Positions 8,982 to 18,439 of a DNA stretch of 64,000 nt are shown one piece after another. The position numbers were made by a program, and so were the translations under genes. Positions within the stretch are counted from its first letter, which is position 1; the number at the start of each line of letters is the position of its first letter. Location: the NCBI RefSeq assembly GCF_947487305.1, contig NZ_CANKWH010000002.1, forward strand, positions 310,001 through 374,000. The letters are read 5' to 3'. This stretch comes from an uncultured Paracoccus sp. (GTDB lineage Bacteria; Pseudomonadota; Alphaproteobacteria; Rhodobacterales; Rhodobacteraceae). The notes beneath the pieces are model-generated. The model had not been told where the DNA came from, did no database searches, and worked only from the letters and a program-made list of their open reading frames with translations.

Positions 8982-9284
8982 ATGCTCAACCGCATCATCA
9001 TTGCGGCCGCCGCCGTCGTGCTGACCACCCCTCTGGCCATGGCCGGCCCGATCGACAGCGCCTGCGTGCGCTCGGACCGCGCGCGTGGCAATGCGCCGCT
9101 CTGCGGCTGCATCCAGCAGGTCGCGAACCAGACGCTGTCGCGGTCCGACCAGCGCCGCGCCGCCAGCTTCTTCCGCGAGCCGCACAAGGCGCAAGAGGTC
9201 CGCATGTCCAAGCGCGATGCCGACAACGCCTTCTGGTCGCGCTACAAGCGCTTTGCCAGCAGCGCCGAGGCCTATTGCCGCTGA
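8982..9284 (+). CDS. Small secreted protein, Rhodobacteraceae-type (often named arginine transporter)
   Basis: 100 aa with a signal peptide (residues 1-21, ending TPLAMA). The mature part has a conserved-looking core: CVRSDRARGNAPLCGCIQQVANQTLSR, then a helical region ending AYCR, with four Cys probably in two disulfides. Proteins of this pattern are common in Rhodobacteraceae and have been labelled arginine transporter without support; I would not propagate that name. It ends seven bases before the sirtuin start and is probably cotranscribed with it. Confidence 0.7.
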   Translation: MLNRIIIAAAAVVLTTPLAMAGPIDSACVRSDRARGNAPLCGCIQQVANQTLSRSDQRRAASFFREPHKAQEVRMSKRDADNAFWSRYKRFASSAEAYCR

Positions 9285-9291
9285 GCCGGCT

Positions 9292-9972
9292 TTGCGCGTC
9301 ACCGTTCTGACCGGCGCGGGCATTTCCGCCGAAAGCGGGCTTGCAACCTTTCGCGCCGCCGATGGCTTGTGGGAAAACCACCGGGTCGAGAACGTGGCGA
9401 CGCCCGAGGCCTTCGAACGCGATCCGGACCTGGTCCACCGCTTCTACAACCAGCGCCGCGCCCGGCTGGCCGAGGTTCAGCCGAACCCGGCCCATCACGC
9501 GCTGGCCGATCTGGCGCGGCTGCATGACCTGACACTCATCACCCAGAATGTCGACAACCTGCACGAGCGCGGCGGCAGCACAGACGTGATCCACATGCAT
9601 GGCGAGTTGACCCGCGCCCTCTGCGCCGCCTGCGGCCATCGCTGGCCGGCGCCTCTGGTCATGCAGCCCGCCGATCCCTGCCCCGCCTGCGGCGCCCCCG
9701 CCACCCGCCCCGACATCGTCTGGTTCGGCGAAATGCCCTATCACATGGAGCGGATCTGGCAGGCGCTTGAGGCGGCCGATTTGTTCGCAGCGATCGGCAC
9801 CTCGGGCAATGTCTATCCGGCCGCGGGCTTTGCCCAGCACGCCGCCCGCCGGGGCATCCCCTGCGTGGAAATGAACCTTGCCGCCAGCGCCAATACCCGC
9901 GATTTTTCCGAGCGCATCCTCGGCCCGGCCAGCGAGACGGTGCCGGACTGGGTGGCCGGGCTCGGCCGCTGA
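9292..9972 (+). CDS. cobB: Sir2-family NAD-dependent deacylase
   Basis: 226 aa if started at the TTG at 9292, directly before RVTVLTGAGISAESGL (NAD-binding motif); no ATG lies nearby. Catalytic His is in IHMHGEL. Four zinc cysteines sit in CAACGH and CPACGA. FYNQR supplies the Tyr-x-x-Arg pair that marks class III sirtuins able to remove succinyl groups (E. coli CobB / SIRT5 knowledge). NAD motifs GTSGNVYPAAGF and the late NLAAS follow. The product is predicted to remove lysine acetyl and succinyl groups in the cytoplasm. The TTG start may lower expression or couple translation to the preceding gene. Confidence 0.92.
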   Translation: MRVTVLTGAGISAESGLATFRAADGLWENHRVENVATPEAFERDPDLVHRFYNQRRARLAEVQPNPAHHALADLARLHDLTLITQNVDNLHERGGSTDVIHMHGELTRALCAACGHRWPAPLVMQPADPCPACGAPATRPDIVWFGEMPYHMERIWQALEAADLFAAIGTSGNVYPAAGFAQHAARRGIPCVEMNLAASANTRDFSERILGPASETVPDWVAGLGR

Positions 9973-10035
9973 CGCCGCCGCGCCCGCGCCGATAGGTCTT
10001 GCCCCATTCCCCGCCTTCGGTTAATCCCCGCCCTG

Positions 10036-10202
10036 CCTCGGTTCCGGGAGTGATCCCGGTGAAAAGGGAACGCGGTGCAATTCCGCGGCTGCCCCCGCAA
10101 CTGTCAGCGGCGAGCGAGGCCGGACATGTCACTGTTCGCGGTTGCGGATGGGAAGACCCGGCCAAGCCCCGACCCGCGAAGCCAGGAGACCTGCCAGGGC
10201 CA
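10036..10202 (+). promoter_or_regulatory. Adenosylcobalamin riboswitch
   Basis: Core elements are visible in order: the P2/P3 region with GGTGAAAAGGGAACGCGGTGC, the conserved GCGGCTGCCCCCGCAACTGT, and the closing B12-box region GAAGCCAGGAGACCTGCC at 10179-10196. It lies about 140 bases before btuB and should repress the whole btu locus when AdoCbl is plentiful. The 10203-10343 spacer presumably holds the expression platform; I see no obvious terminator with a U-run in it. Confidence 0.95.
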
Positions 10203-10343
10203 TCACCCTGACCGCATGCGGGGCGCATGTGCGAAACGGTTTGTCCGTCGCGGTGGTTCATTGACCCGTCCGGCCGGAACCGCCTTCCCACCGGATCACC
10301 CATCCCCGCCCGCCACGACCGGGCGCCCTGAAGGACCGAACCG

Positions 10344-12206
10344 ATGCAACTCCGCCACCTGCTGGCCGCCTCGACCGCGCTGACCGCCCTTGCCGGCCTC
10401 GCCGCCGCGCAGGAGGCCGCGCTGCCGCCGGTCGATTACGTGCTGCCCGAGATCACGCTGATTGCCAGCGGCGAAGAAACCGAACTGTCCCGCACCGGCC
10501 GCTCGGTCTCGGTCATCAGCGATGAGAACCTGCGCCAGCCGGCCCGGCCGGTTTCCGCCACGCTTCAGTCCCTTGCCGGGGTGACGCTGCGCAACTCCGG
10601 CCCGCTTGGCACCACCTCCAAGATCTCGGTGCGCGGAGCGCCCGGCCAATATGTTCCGGTTATGATCGACGGTATCGAGGTCAGCGACCCGGCAGCCGGT
10701 CAGCCCTATTTCGATTTCGGCGGCCTCACCGGCACCGGAATCAGCCGGATCGAGTTGTTGCGCGGGGCGCAATCGGCGCTGGTTGGATCGCGCGCCATCG
10801 GCGGGGTGATCGATATCCAGAGCCTGCGGCCGCAACAAAACGGTTTGCATCATGGGTTCAACCTCGAGGCGGGAAGTGACAACACCCAGGCTGCCACCTA
10901 TGGCGTAACCTGAATGGACGAGGCGACCGAACTGACCTTTTCGGCCAGCCGGATCAAGTCGCATGGGTTCTCGGCCCGTGATGAGGATGACGGGAACTTC
11001 GAGGCTGACGGCTATGATGCCACCCGGCTCAGCTTCTATGGCGCACGCCATCTGAACGACCAGACCACCATCGGTCTCAACGGCTTTTGGGAGGATAGTA
11101 GCGGCAATTTCGACGATTACGACGGTGACGTTACCGGAACATCTGGCAATGACACCACTACAGGGAAAAGCTTCGGCCTCCGCGCCTTCGCGAACTTCAC
11201 CATAGGCGCGGTCGATCACAAGATCAGCCTCACTCGCTATCGCATGGACCGAACGAGCAGCGCGGATTTCCAGCCGCCGACCTACGCACCAAACATTGTG
11301 GTGACCGACGAATTCATTGGCAGCCGAACGAAGCTGAGCTGGCAAGGTGCCACCGATATTGGCGCGCATGGGGCAAGGCTGATCTTCGGTGCAGATACCG
11401 AGAAGGAAACGGCGCAGAACTTTGACGATGCCCGGCTCTCCGGTGCCTATGTCGAGATCACCGCACCACTTGGCACCGATGTCGACCTGAACGCCTCGAT
11501 CCGCCGCGACGACCATTCGCTTGCCGGTGGTTTCACGTCTGGCCGCATTGCGGCGGTCTGGCGCGCGCGCGAGGATCTGCTGGTCCGCGCAGCCATCGGA
11601 AACGGGTTCCGCGCACCCTCGCTTTACGAACTCTATGGCCCCTACGGAGAACCGGCGCTGACGCGCGAAGACAGCGTTTCAGCAGAACTCGGTGTGGAAA
11701 AGCGCTGGGGTGACACCGGCCATCTGCGCGCCACCGCCTTCTGGCTGGATGCCGACAACCTGATTGGTTTCGATGAATCATCGACCATCTGCGGCCAGCC
11801 CTACGGCTGCTACGCCCAGGTCGACGGCAAATCCCGCCGACGCGGCGTGGAGCTGGATGGCCGCTATACTCTGTCAGGCGGCGTGACCTTTACCGGTGCC
11901 TATACCTATACCGACAATCTCGACTCGACTGGTTGGGTCGATGTGCCCGAGCATGTCCTGTCGCTAGGCGCCGAAACGAGTTTTGCCAGCGGCACCACCG
12001 CAGGTCTAAGCCTGCATGCCGAGGCGGACCGGGCCGACGGACTGCCCAGCTTTACCACGGTCAATCTGGCGGTGAGCCATCCGGTGACCGACGAGGCCGT
12101 AGCCTATCTCCGTGTCGATAACCTGCTGGATCGCGACTATCAGCTTGTGCGCGGATACGGCACCTCGGGCCGCGCCATCTATGCGGGGGTCCGTGCGGAG
12201 TTCTGA
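10344..12206 (+). pseudogene. btuB: btuB TonB-dependent vitamin B12 receptor, interrupted by in-frame TGA
   Basis: A complete outer-membrane receptor reading frame of 620 codons split by one TGA at 10911-10913. Codons 1-190 hold the signal peptide (ending GLAAA), TonB-box region (PEITLIASG), and plug domain with VRGAPGQYVPVMIDGIEVSDP. Codons 192-620 hold the whole 22-strand barrel, ending in the outer-membrane signature with a C-terminal Phe. The frame is unchanged across the stop: YGVT, stop, MDEATELTFSASR, exactly where the first barrel strands belong. TGA probably replaced TGG (Trp). An ATG follows immediately, but restart there would give a barrel without plug or signal. Either a true nonsense mutation or a base-call error; the rest shows no decay. 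Confidence 0.85.
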
Positions 12207-12996
12207 TCTGATCCGTGGCGTGGCGGTGGCGCTTGTAGTCGCCCTGCCGGCGGTCGTGGGAGCGGAGGCGCCCGGGCGGGTGGTGTCGATGAACCTCTGC
12301 ACCGACCAGATCGCCATGCTGCTGGCGGCGCCGGGGCAACTGGTGTCGGTCAGCGATCTGGCCGCCGACCCGAACATGTCGCCGATGGCCGAGGTGGCCG
12401 CGGGTTACACGCCGAACTATGGCCGCGCCGAAGAGATCTACCTGATGCGGCCCGATCTGGTCATTGCCGGGCAATATGCCTCGGGACCGGCGGTGGCGAT
12501 GCTGCGCAGGCTGGGGATCCGGGTCGAGGTGCTGCCCCCGGCCGAGGATTTCGACGCCATCCGCGACCAGATCAGCCAGATCGGAAACTGGCTCGGGCGC
12601 GAGGCCGAGGCAGCGAGGTTGATCGCCGAGTTCGATTCCGGACTTGCGGCGCGGGCCAAGGACGCCACGCACGGTCGGGCGGCGCTCTATTATGCCAATG
12701 GCTACACCTCGGGCCGCGCCACGCTGGCCGGGGCGATCGTCGCGGCGGCGGGTTACGACAATATCGCCGGCGATTATGGCATCGAGACGACCACCGCCCT
12801 GCCCTTGGAACTGCTGGTCATGTCCGAGCCCGACCGGCTGATCACCGGGGCGAAATGGCCCGGCCAGTCGCGCTCCGAGGCCATTCTGGACCACCCGGCG
12901 CTGAAACAGGCGGCCCCCGGCATGGCCGAGGTGACCGACCGCGACTGGGTCTGCGGCACGCCCTTCGTGCTCGATGCCATCGAGGCGCTGCAATGA
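12181..12996 (+). CDS. btuF: Periplasmic cobalamin-binding protein (BtuF-like)
   Basis: 271 aa from the ATG at 12181; a GTG at 12193 with GGGGG just before it is an equally good start. Both overlap the end of btuB. The signal peptide ends near VVGAEA. It is a class III substrate-binding fold: GRVVSMNLCTDQIAMLLAAP, then YGRAEEIYLMRPDLVIAG, a long backbone helix and PLELLVMSEPDRLITG. It should bring cobalamin (or another corrinoid or iron chelate) to the permease. The context, downstream of an AdoCbl riboswitch and btuB, supports B12. It overlaps the permease start by four bases. Confidence 0.88.
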   Translation: MRGSVRSSDLIRGVAVALVVALPAVVGAEAPGRVVSMNLCTDQIAMLLAAPGQLVSVSDLAADPNMSPMAEVAAGYTPNYGRAEEIYLMRPDLVIAGQYASGPAVAMLRRLGIRVEVLPPAEDFDAIRDQISQIGNWLGREAEAARLIAEFDSGLAARAKDATHGRAALYYANGYTSGRATLAGAIVAAAGYDNIAGDYGIETTTALPLELLVMSEPDRLITGAKWPGQSRSEAILDHPALKQAAPGMAEVTDRDWVCGTPFVLDAIEALQ

Positions 12997-13982
12997 GCCG
13001 TCTGATGCTCGCCCTCGCGGCGCTGGTGGCGCTGCTGTTCCTCGTTTCGCTGACAACCGGCCCGGCGGGCATCGGCTTTGCCCAAGGCCTGCGCGCGCTG
13101 CTCATCGGCGGCGATGGCCCCTTGCCCATCGTCATGCGCGAAATCCGCCTGCCCCGCGCGTTGCTGGGACTGGGCGTCGGCGCGGCGCTGGGGCTGTCGG
13201 GCGCGGCCTTGCAGGGCTATCTTCGAAACCCGCTGGCCGAGCCGGGGCTGATCGGGGTCAGCGGCATGGCGGCGCTTGGCGCGGTCATCGCAATCCAGAC
13301 CGGGCTTTCGGCCAGCCTCGCCCTTGGCCTGCCGCTGATGGCGCTGGCCGGCGCGGCACTTGGCGTGGCGGTGCTGATGGCGCTGGCCGGTCCGCGCGGC
13401 GGCTCGGTGACGCTGATCCTCGCCGGCATCGCCATCTCGGCGCTGGCCGGGGCGGGGACGCAGCTGGTGCTGAACCTCTCGCCCAATCCCTATGCGGCGA
13501 ACGAGATCGTCTTCTGGCTGATGGGCTCGCTGGCCGACCGATCCATGCTGCATGTGGCGCTGGCCTTGCCGGTGATGATCCTCGGCGGGCTGATCCTGAT
13601 GCGGCTTGGCCGTGGCCTCGACGCGCTGACCCTTGGCGAAAGCGCCGCAGCCGCCATGGGCGTCTCGCCCGGCCGGTTGCGCTGGCTGCTGGTGGCGGGC
13701 GTGGCGCTGATGATCGGGCCGGCGACGGCGGTGGCGGGGACCATCGGCTTCGTCGGGCTGGTGGTGCCGCATCTCTTGCGCCCGCTGGTCGGCGCGCGGC
13801 CCTCGCACCTGCTGCCGGCCTCGGCGCTTGGCGGGGCGGCGATGGTGCTGGCCGCCGATATCGCCGTGCGGCTGATCCTGCCCGAGCGTGACCTGAAGCT
13901 GGGCGTGCTGACGGCACTCGTCGGCGCGCCGCTGTTCCTGCACCTGATCTGGAAAACACGCTCGCGCGGGGGCCTCGGATGA
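12993..13982 (+). CDS. btuC: FecCD-family ABC permease (BtuC-like)
   Basis: 329 aa from the ATG at 12993, with about ten transmembrane helices. Typical FecCD blocks: LPRALLGLGVGAALGLSGAALQGYLRNPLAEPGLIGVS, and the ATPase-contact loop region GTIGFVGLVVPHLLRPLVG. It forms the homodimeric membrane channel of the BtuCDF importer. The ATG overlaps the btuF stop and its own end overlaps btuD, so the three genes are translationally coupled. Confidence 0.93.
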   Translation: MSRLMLALAALVALLFLVSLTTGPAGIGFAQGLRALLIGGDGPLPIVMREIRLPRALLGLGVGAALGLSGAALQGYLRNPLAEPGLIGVSGMAALGAVIAIQTGLSASLALGLPLMALAGAALGVAVLMALAGPRGGSVTLILAGIAISALAGAGTQLVLNLSPNPYAANEIVFWLMGSLADRSMLHVALALPVMILGGLILMRLGRGLDALTLGESAAAAMGVSPGRLRWLLVAGVALMIGPATAVAGTIGFVGLVVPHLLRPLVGARPSHLLPASALGGAAMVLAADIAVRLILPERDLKLGVLTALVGAPLFLHLIWKTRSRGGLG

Positions 13983-14716
13983 GCCTTCTGACGCTGGATA
14001 ACCTCTCGGTCACCCGCCGCAACCGCCCGGTTCTGCGCGGGGTCTCGCTCAGCGTCGAACCGGGCGAGTTCGTCGGTCTTCTGGGGCCGAACGGCGCGGG
14101 GAAATCGACACTGATGGAGGCGGCACTGGGGTTGATCCCCTTTGAAGGCCGTTCGGATCTGGCCGCCTTCCCCGCGCGCGACCGCGCCCACCGCGCCGCC
14201 TATCTGCCGCAATCGCGCGAGATCGCCTGGCCGATCAGCGTTGAAAATCTGGTGGCGCTTGGCCGCATTCCCCGGCCCGGTGCCAGCGGGGCCGAGGATC
14301 GCGCCGCCATTGACGCGGCGATTTCGCGCATGGGGCTGGAACCGTTCCGCGCCCGCACCGCCACGCGGCTGTCAGGCGGCGAACAGGGCCGGGCGCTGAT
14401 CGCAAGGGCGCTGGCGCAGGAAACCCCGCTGCTTCTGGCCGATGAGCCGGTGGCGGGGCTCGATCCGGCGCAGCAACTGGCCTGCCTGCGGCTTTTCCGC
14501 GCCCTGGCGGGTGAAGGTCACGGCATCCTCGCCTCGATCCACGACCTGGGGCTGGCGGCGCGCTTCTGCACCCGGCTGGTGCTGCTGGCGGGTGGCGAGG
14601 TGCTGGCCGATGATGCGCCGGGCGAGGTGCTGACGGCGGAGAACCTGAGCCGCGCCTTCGGCATCAGCGTCTACCGCATCGACACCCCGCACGGACCGGC
14701 GATCCTGCCGATCTGA
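13979..14716 (+). CDS. btuD: ABC transporter ATPase (BtuD-like)
   Basis: 245 aa. Walker A GPNGAGKST, Q-loop LPQS, signature LSGGEQGR, Walker B LLLADEP with the D-loop GLDPAQ, switch His in ILASIHDLG. It powers cobalamin import with BtuC and BtuF. It ends two bases before the convergent parA-type gene. The locus lacks other cobalamin genes within the window. Confidence 0.93.
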   Translation: MSLLTLDNLSVTRRNRPVLRGVSLSVEPGEFVGLLGPNGAGKSTLMEAALGLIPFEGRSDLAAFPARDRAHRAAYLPQSREIAWPISVENLVALGRIPRPGASGAEDRAAIDAAISRMGLEPFRARTATRLSGGEQGRALIARALAQETPLLLADEPVAGLDPAQQLACLRLFRALAGEGHGILASIHDLGLAARFCTRLVLLAGGEVLADDAPGEVLTAENLSRAFGISVYRIDTPHGPAILPI

Positions 14717-14718
14717 GC

Positions 14719-15351
14719 CTAGCGTTTTGCGAGGATCTCGTCCGTCAGCGCCTCGATCTCGATCCGCGCCGGGGTGGCCTTGGGCTTTTCGGCGGCCCCA
14801 AGCCCCTGCCCCAGCGTCTCGGCATAGGCCACGCGATTGGCCAGCTGCGTCGCCGCGATCTCGGCGCCGAGTTCCGCGCATTTCTCGGCGATCTCGGCAC
14901 CAAGCCTTGTCCCGGCCTTGGTGCGATTGAGCACGATCAGCACCGGCGCCTTCTCGCGCCGAGCCAGGTCAAGCACGCCCTCGGTCGCCCACAGGTCCAC
15001 ATGGCTCGAGGCGACCGGCACGATCACCAGGTCGGCCACCCGCAGCGCCGGGCGCAGGTCGCTGTCGATCTTGGGTGGCGTGTCGATGATGACGTAGTCG
15101 AAGCGCTTTTTCAGCTTCTCGGATTCGTAGGACGCGCCCCAGGCCGAGGAGGTCGAGAAATCCAGCGCCTCGTCCTCGGCATAGTGTTCGCTGCGCTCCA
15201 TGAACCAGCGGCCCATGCTGCCCTGCGGGTCGGTATCGACCAGCGCGACCGAATGCCCGCGCGAGCGCAGCGCCACCGCGAGATTGACCGCGATGGTCGT
15301 TTTGCCCGATCCGCCCTTCTGCTGGGCCACGGTGATGATCTGTCCGGCCAT
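14719..15351 (-). CDS. Orphan ParA-family ATPase
   Basis: 210 aa from MAGQIITVAQQKGGSGKTT (start 15351); the frame extends 26 codons upstream but the deviant Walker A (KGGSGKTT) belongs a dozen residues from the N-terminus. The second motif is LVDTDPQGS, Walker B VIIDTPP. No ParB gene or parS-like cluster is adjacent. Short MinD/ParA proteins of this size position plasmids, chemoreceptor arrays or other cargo on the nucleoid; the cargo here is unknown. The C-terminus (PARIEIEALTDEILAKR) is standard. Confidence 0.88.
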   Translation of the reverse strand: MAGQIITVAQQKGGSGKTTIAVNLAVALRSRGHSVALVDTDPQGSMGRWFMERSEHYAEDEALDFSTSSAWGASYESEKLKKRFDYVIIDTPPKIDSDLRPALRVADLVIVPVASSHVDLWATEGVLDLARREKAPVLIVLNRTKAGTRLGAEIAEKCAELGAEIAATQLANRVAYAETLGQGLGAAEKPKATPARIEIEALTDEILAKR

Positions 15352-15627
15352 GCCTGTCCCTTCCTCCGCTTTTCCGCAGGTTACTGTGGCCGACCACAGG
15401 ATGCACGGGCAATTTTGCAGCTGCAGCATGGGCTGGGGAGAATACGGTTAATGAGCCTAATTGAATAAAAGCCTGCAAATTATATTCAGATTGAATTTCA
15501 CATTAATTTATATTAATAAATATAAATCCAGCCGGCCGGACAATTCCATCAAATTATCAAATGCCGCCCGACGGGCGACAGCAACCCTTGGCGCGCGTCC
15601 CTGACCGCGCCTGTGTAAGAGGCTGAA

Positions 15628-17883
15628 ATGTTTCGTTTGTCTGGTCTGATCGGGCGCTGTCGGCGGCTCGCCGCGCTGGCCCTGCTGGTGTTTGTCGCCC
15701 TGATCTCCGCTCCGACACAATCCCGCGCCGAATGGGGCGGATGGGAATCCTTGGGCGGCGTGGTGCTGGAAGAACAAAGCTGCACAAGCTGGGGGGCGAA
15801 CCGCATCGACTGCTTCGCCCGCGGCACCGACCGCGCCATGTACCACCGCTGGTGGGATGGCAGCAATTGGGGTGGCTGGGAGAACCTGGGCGGCGTGATC
15901 CTCGATTCGCCCGAATGTGTCAGCTGGGGGGCGAACCGCATCGACTGTTTCGCCCGCGGCACCGACGCGGCCATGTATCACCGCTGGTGGGACGGCAGCA
16001 ACTGGGGCGGATGGGAGAACCTTGGCGGCGTGCTGCTGGACAAGCCCGATTGCGTGACCTGGAGCGCCAACCGCATCGACTGTTTCGCCCGTGGCACCGA
16101 CGCGGCCATGTACCATCGCTGGTGGGACGGCCGGAACTGGGGCGGATGGGAAAACCTCGGCGGCGTGCTGCTGGACCGGCCCGACTGCACCAGCTGGGGC
16201 GCGAACCGGATCGACTGCTTTGCCCGTGGCGCCGACGCTGCGATGTATCACCGCTGGTGGGATGGTCGGAACTGGGGTGGGTGGGAAAACCTCGGCGGCA
16301 CCATCCTGGAAACCCCGAACTGCACCAGCTGGAGCGCGAACCGCATCGACTGTTTCGCACGTGGCACCGACCGCGCGATGTATCATCGCTGGTGGGATGG
16401 CCGGAACTGGGGCGGATGGGAGAACCTGGGCGGCATCCTGCTGGAAAACGCGGATTGCGTCAGCTGGGGCGCGAACCGCATCGATTGCTTTGCCCGTGGC
16501 CTTGACCGCGCCATGTATCACCGCTGGTGGGATGGCCAGAACTGGGGCGGATGGGAAAGCCTTGGCGGCACCATCCTCGAGCAGCCCGAATGCGTCAGCT
16601 GGGGTGCGAACCGGCTGGACTGCTTTGCCCGGGGCACCGATCGCGCCATGTGGCATCGCTGGTGGTCCGAGGTGCAGCCGCGCACGGTGCGCGCGCTGAC
16701 CATCCGGCGCCACAACACGCTGGCCATGACCGATGGGCAGGCCGACAGCATCCTGAACGATCTGGGCACGGTGCTGACCCGCAATGACGGGCCGGGCGAT
16801 GTCGCCTGCGCCGTCGGCGTGACCCGCAACGGCGCGGTCGGCGCCTTCGCCGAGACCGATGGCAACCTGAACACCAATGCCGAGGTGCAGCAGGTCTTTG
16901 GGCTGAACGGCAATATCAAGGTGGTGCCGACGGTCGATTTCTGCGGCTCGGCCGGCTTCAACACCTCGATCATCGGCTGCGGCCAGACGCCGGGCGCGTC
17001 CTTCATCACCGAGCGCTTCACCGCCACGCAGGAGGGTATCCTCTGGGCGCATGAGTTTGGCCATAACACCGGCCTGCCGCATCGCACCGATACCTCGGAT
17101 GCGCTGATGTTCCCCTCGATCGGCTCGAACCGACTGCGCATCAACGCCAGCGAATGTGGCTCCTACGGCGGTTCGGCGCTGGTCTCGGCCTTCATCGTGC
17201 CGGTCGACATGACGGTCGAGGCTGGCGGGGGCAATGAGGCCGCGCTGATGCCGGTCGAGGAGTTCGTGCGCCAGGTCTGGTTCGAGGGCCTGCCGCTGGA
17301 CGTCGCCGCGCGCTACAGCCCGGCGGATGCCCAGACCCTGCTCAACATGCTGAACGACCCGGCCGAGGTGCTCTATCACGAGAACATCGCCAATGTGATC
17401 GGCATGATCGGCGATCCGGCCTCGACCGCCGCCCTGATCGACTATGTCGAACAGGGGCCGTCGGGCGAGGGCACTGCCGAAGGCATCGAGCCCGACCGGG
17501 CCGCCGCGATGGCCGAGAAGGGCCGGGTCTCGGCGCTGGTGGCGCTTGGCTATATCGCCAACCGCGCGGAGGATCCGGCGGCGCTGGATTACCTGATCGC
17601 CAGCACCGAGCCGAGGGTCTGGGCCGAACGCGACTTCGCGCCGGTGATGGGCCTCTCACCCGAAAGCGGGGCGCAGGACCGGACGCTGAGTGAATATGCG
17701 CTGATCGCGCTTGGTCTCAGCGCCCGGCCCGAAGCCATCGCGCATCTGGAAAGCCTGCAGGGCGGAGGGCTGCGTGACGGCGGCTTCCGCGCCACCATCC
17801 AGTCCGAGATCGGCACCGCGCTGGATATCGCGGGCGAGGTGCAGACCGAGGGCGACGTGGTCGACTATTACCGCAACCGCTGA
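15628..17883 (+). CDS. Secreted seven-bladed lectin-like propeller fused to a metzincin protease domain
   Basis: 751 aa. The signal peptide is residues 1-36. Residues 37-345 are seven near-identical 45-residue units (GGWENLGG ... [30 protein letters not shown]), the repeat type of the PLL/DUF346 seven-bladed sugar-binding propellers. Residues about 350-545 form a protease-like domain with [11 protein letters not shown] at 475-485 (the metzincin HExxHxxGxxH zinc motif) and a Met-turn candidate ALMFPS. Residues about 560-751 look like helical HEAT-type repeats. It is predicted to be secreted, to bind fucose-like glycans, and to cut a protein target. It is monocistronic, behind 276 bases of AT-rich upstream DNA with a palindromic ATTAATTTATATTAAT stretch. 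The function is inferred from domains. Confidence 0.85.
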   Translation: MFRLSGLIGRCRRLAALALLVFVALISAPTQSRAEWGGWESLGGVVLEEQSCTSWGANRIDCFARGTDRAMYHRWWDGSNWGGWENLGGVILDSPECVSWGANRIDCFARGTDAAMYHRWWDGSNWGGWENLGGVLLDKPDCVTWSANRIDCFARGTDAAMYHRWWDGRNWGGWENLGGVLLDRPDCTSWGANRIDCFARGADAAMYHRWWDGRNWGGWENLGGTILETPNCTSWSANRIDCFARGTDRAMYHRWWDGRNWGGWENLGGILLENADCVSWGANRIDCFARGLDRAMYHRWWDGQNWGGWESLGGTILEQPECVSWGANRLDCFARGTDRAMWHRWWSEVQPRTVRALTIRRHNTLAMTDGQADSILNDLGTVLTRNDGPGDVACAVGVTRNGAVGAFAETDGNLNTNAEVQQVFGLNGNIKVVPTVDFCGSAGFNTSIIGCGQTPGASFITERFTATQEGILWAHEFGHNTGLPHRTDTSDALMFPSIGSNRLRINASECGSYGGSALVSAFIVPVDMTVEAGGGNEAALMPVEEFVRQVWFEGLPLDVAARYSPADAQTLLNMLNDPAEVLYHENIANVIGMIGDPASTAALIDYVEQGPSGEGTAEGIEPDRAAAMAEKGRVSALVALGYIANRAEDPAALDYLIASTEPRVWAERDFAPVMGLSPESGAQDRTLSEYALIALGLSARPEAIAHLESLQGGGLRDGGFRATIQSEIGTALDIAGEVQTEGDVVDYYRNR
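15736..16665 (+). repeat. Seven tandem 135-bp coding repeats
   Basis: Units start at 15736, 15871, 16006, 16141, 16276, 16411 and 16546, each 135 bp and each beginning with the GGW codons. The spacing is perfectly regular, and divergence is mostly at third positions and in the short variable loop before the Cys. The regularity suggests propeller growth by recent duplication or gene conversion between blades. Confidence 0.92.
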
Positions 17884-17904
17884 GGCGGGACGTTGGGGAG
17901 GAAC

Positions 17905-17933
17905 GGGCGGCGGGTCACTCGGCCGCCCTTTTT
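17905..17933 (+). terminator. Rho-independent terminator
   Basis: GGGCGGC and GCCGCCC form a 7-bp stem with a ten-base loop, followed by TTTTT, 22 bases after the lectin-protease stop. Confidence 0.85.
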
Positions 17934-17945
17934 CGCGCGCCGGGG

Positions 17946-18269
17946 TCAGGCGCGGAAAACATCCTGCACCTCGTACATCACCGGCTCGAAGCTCTTGCAC
18001 ATGGCATGGATGTCGCGATTGCGGCGGCGCATTTCCTGACTGCGCAGCATCGCCTGGTAATCCTTGCGGTCGCGCCACTGCGAATAGGTAGCGATGCGGG
18101 TATGGGCGTCGTTCAGATGAATCGCGCCCGAGATGAAGCCGGGCTGCTGGCTGATGACCTGGTCCCATGCGGCCTGCAGCAGTTCCAGCACATCCTCGGC
18201 GCTGCCGGGGGTCACATCAAAGGTGCAGATGACGGTCTGGCCGTCGAAATCGGCGCGGATATCGGGCAT
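17946..18269 (-). CDS. ABM-fold monooxygenase-like protein
   Basis: 107 aa, a single dimeric alpha-beta barrel domain of the antibiotic biosynthesis monooxygenase type: VICTFDVTPGSAEDVLELLQAAW, QPGFISGAIHLND, RIATYSQWRDRKDYQAML. Such proteins are cofactor-free oxygenases or simple stress proteins, and function cannot be assigned. Single gene, convergent with the lectin-protease gene. Confidence 0.78.
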   Translation of the reverse strand: MPDIRADFDGQTVICTFDVTPGSAEDVLELLQAAWDQVISQQPGFISGAIHLNDAHTRIATYSQWRDRKDYQAMLRSQEMRRRNRDIHAMCKSFEPVMYEVQDVFRA

Positions 18270-18439
18270 GGCTGGCCTCCTTCACAGAGCTTGGCTTGTC
18301 GCAAGGTTAGGCCGATTCTCGCTGCGCGGAAAGACGGTTAACGGGGCATGTTCGGCAAGCCGCCGCCATCGGCAAAGCTGCCCATTGTCCCCCGGGACGC
18401 GACGGTGCATGTAGGGTGGCAAATTGTTTGGAGCTTGAA

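Noticed and set aside
15736..16665. Regular repeats resembling a CRISPR array
   Set aside because: The 135-bp units are coding, in one open frame, with no short direct repeat alternating with unique spacers and no cas genes.
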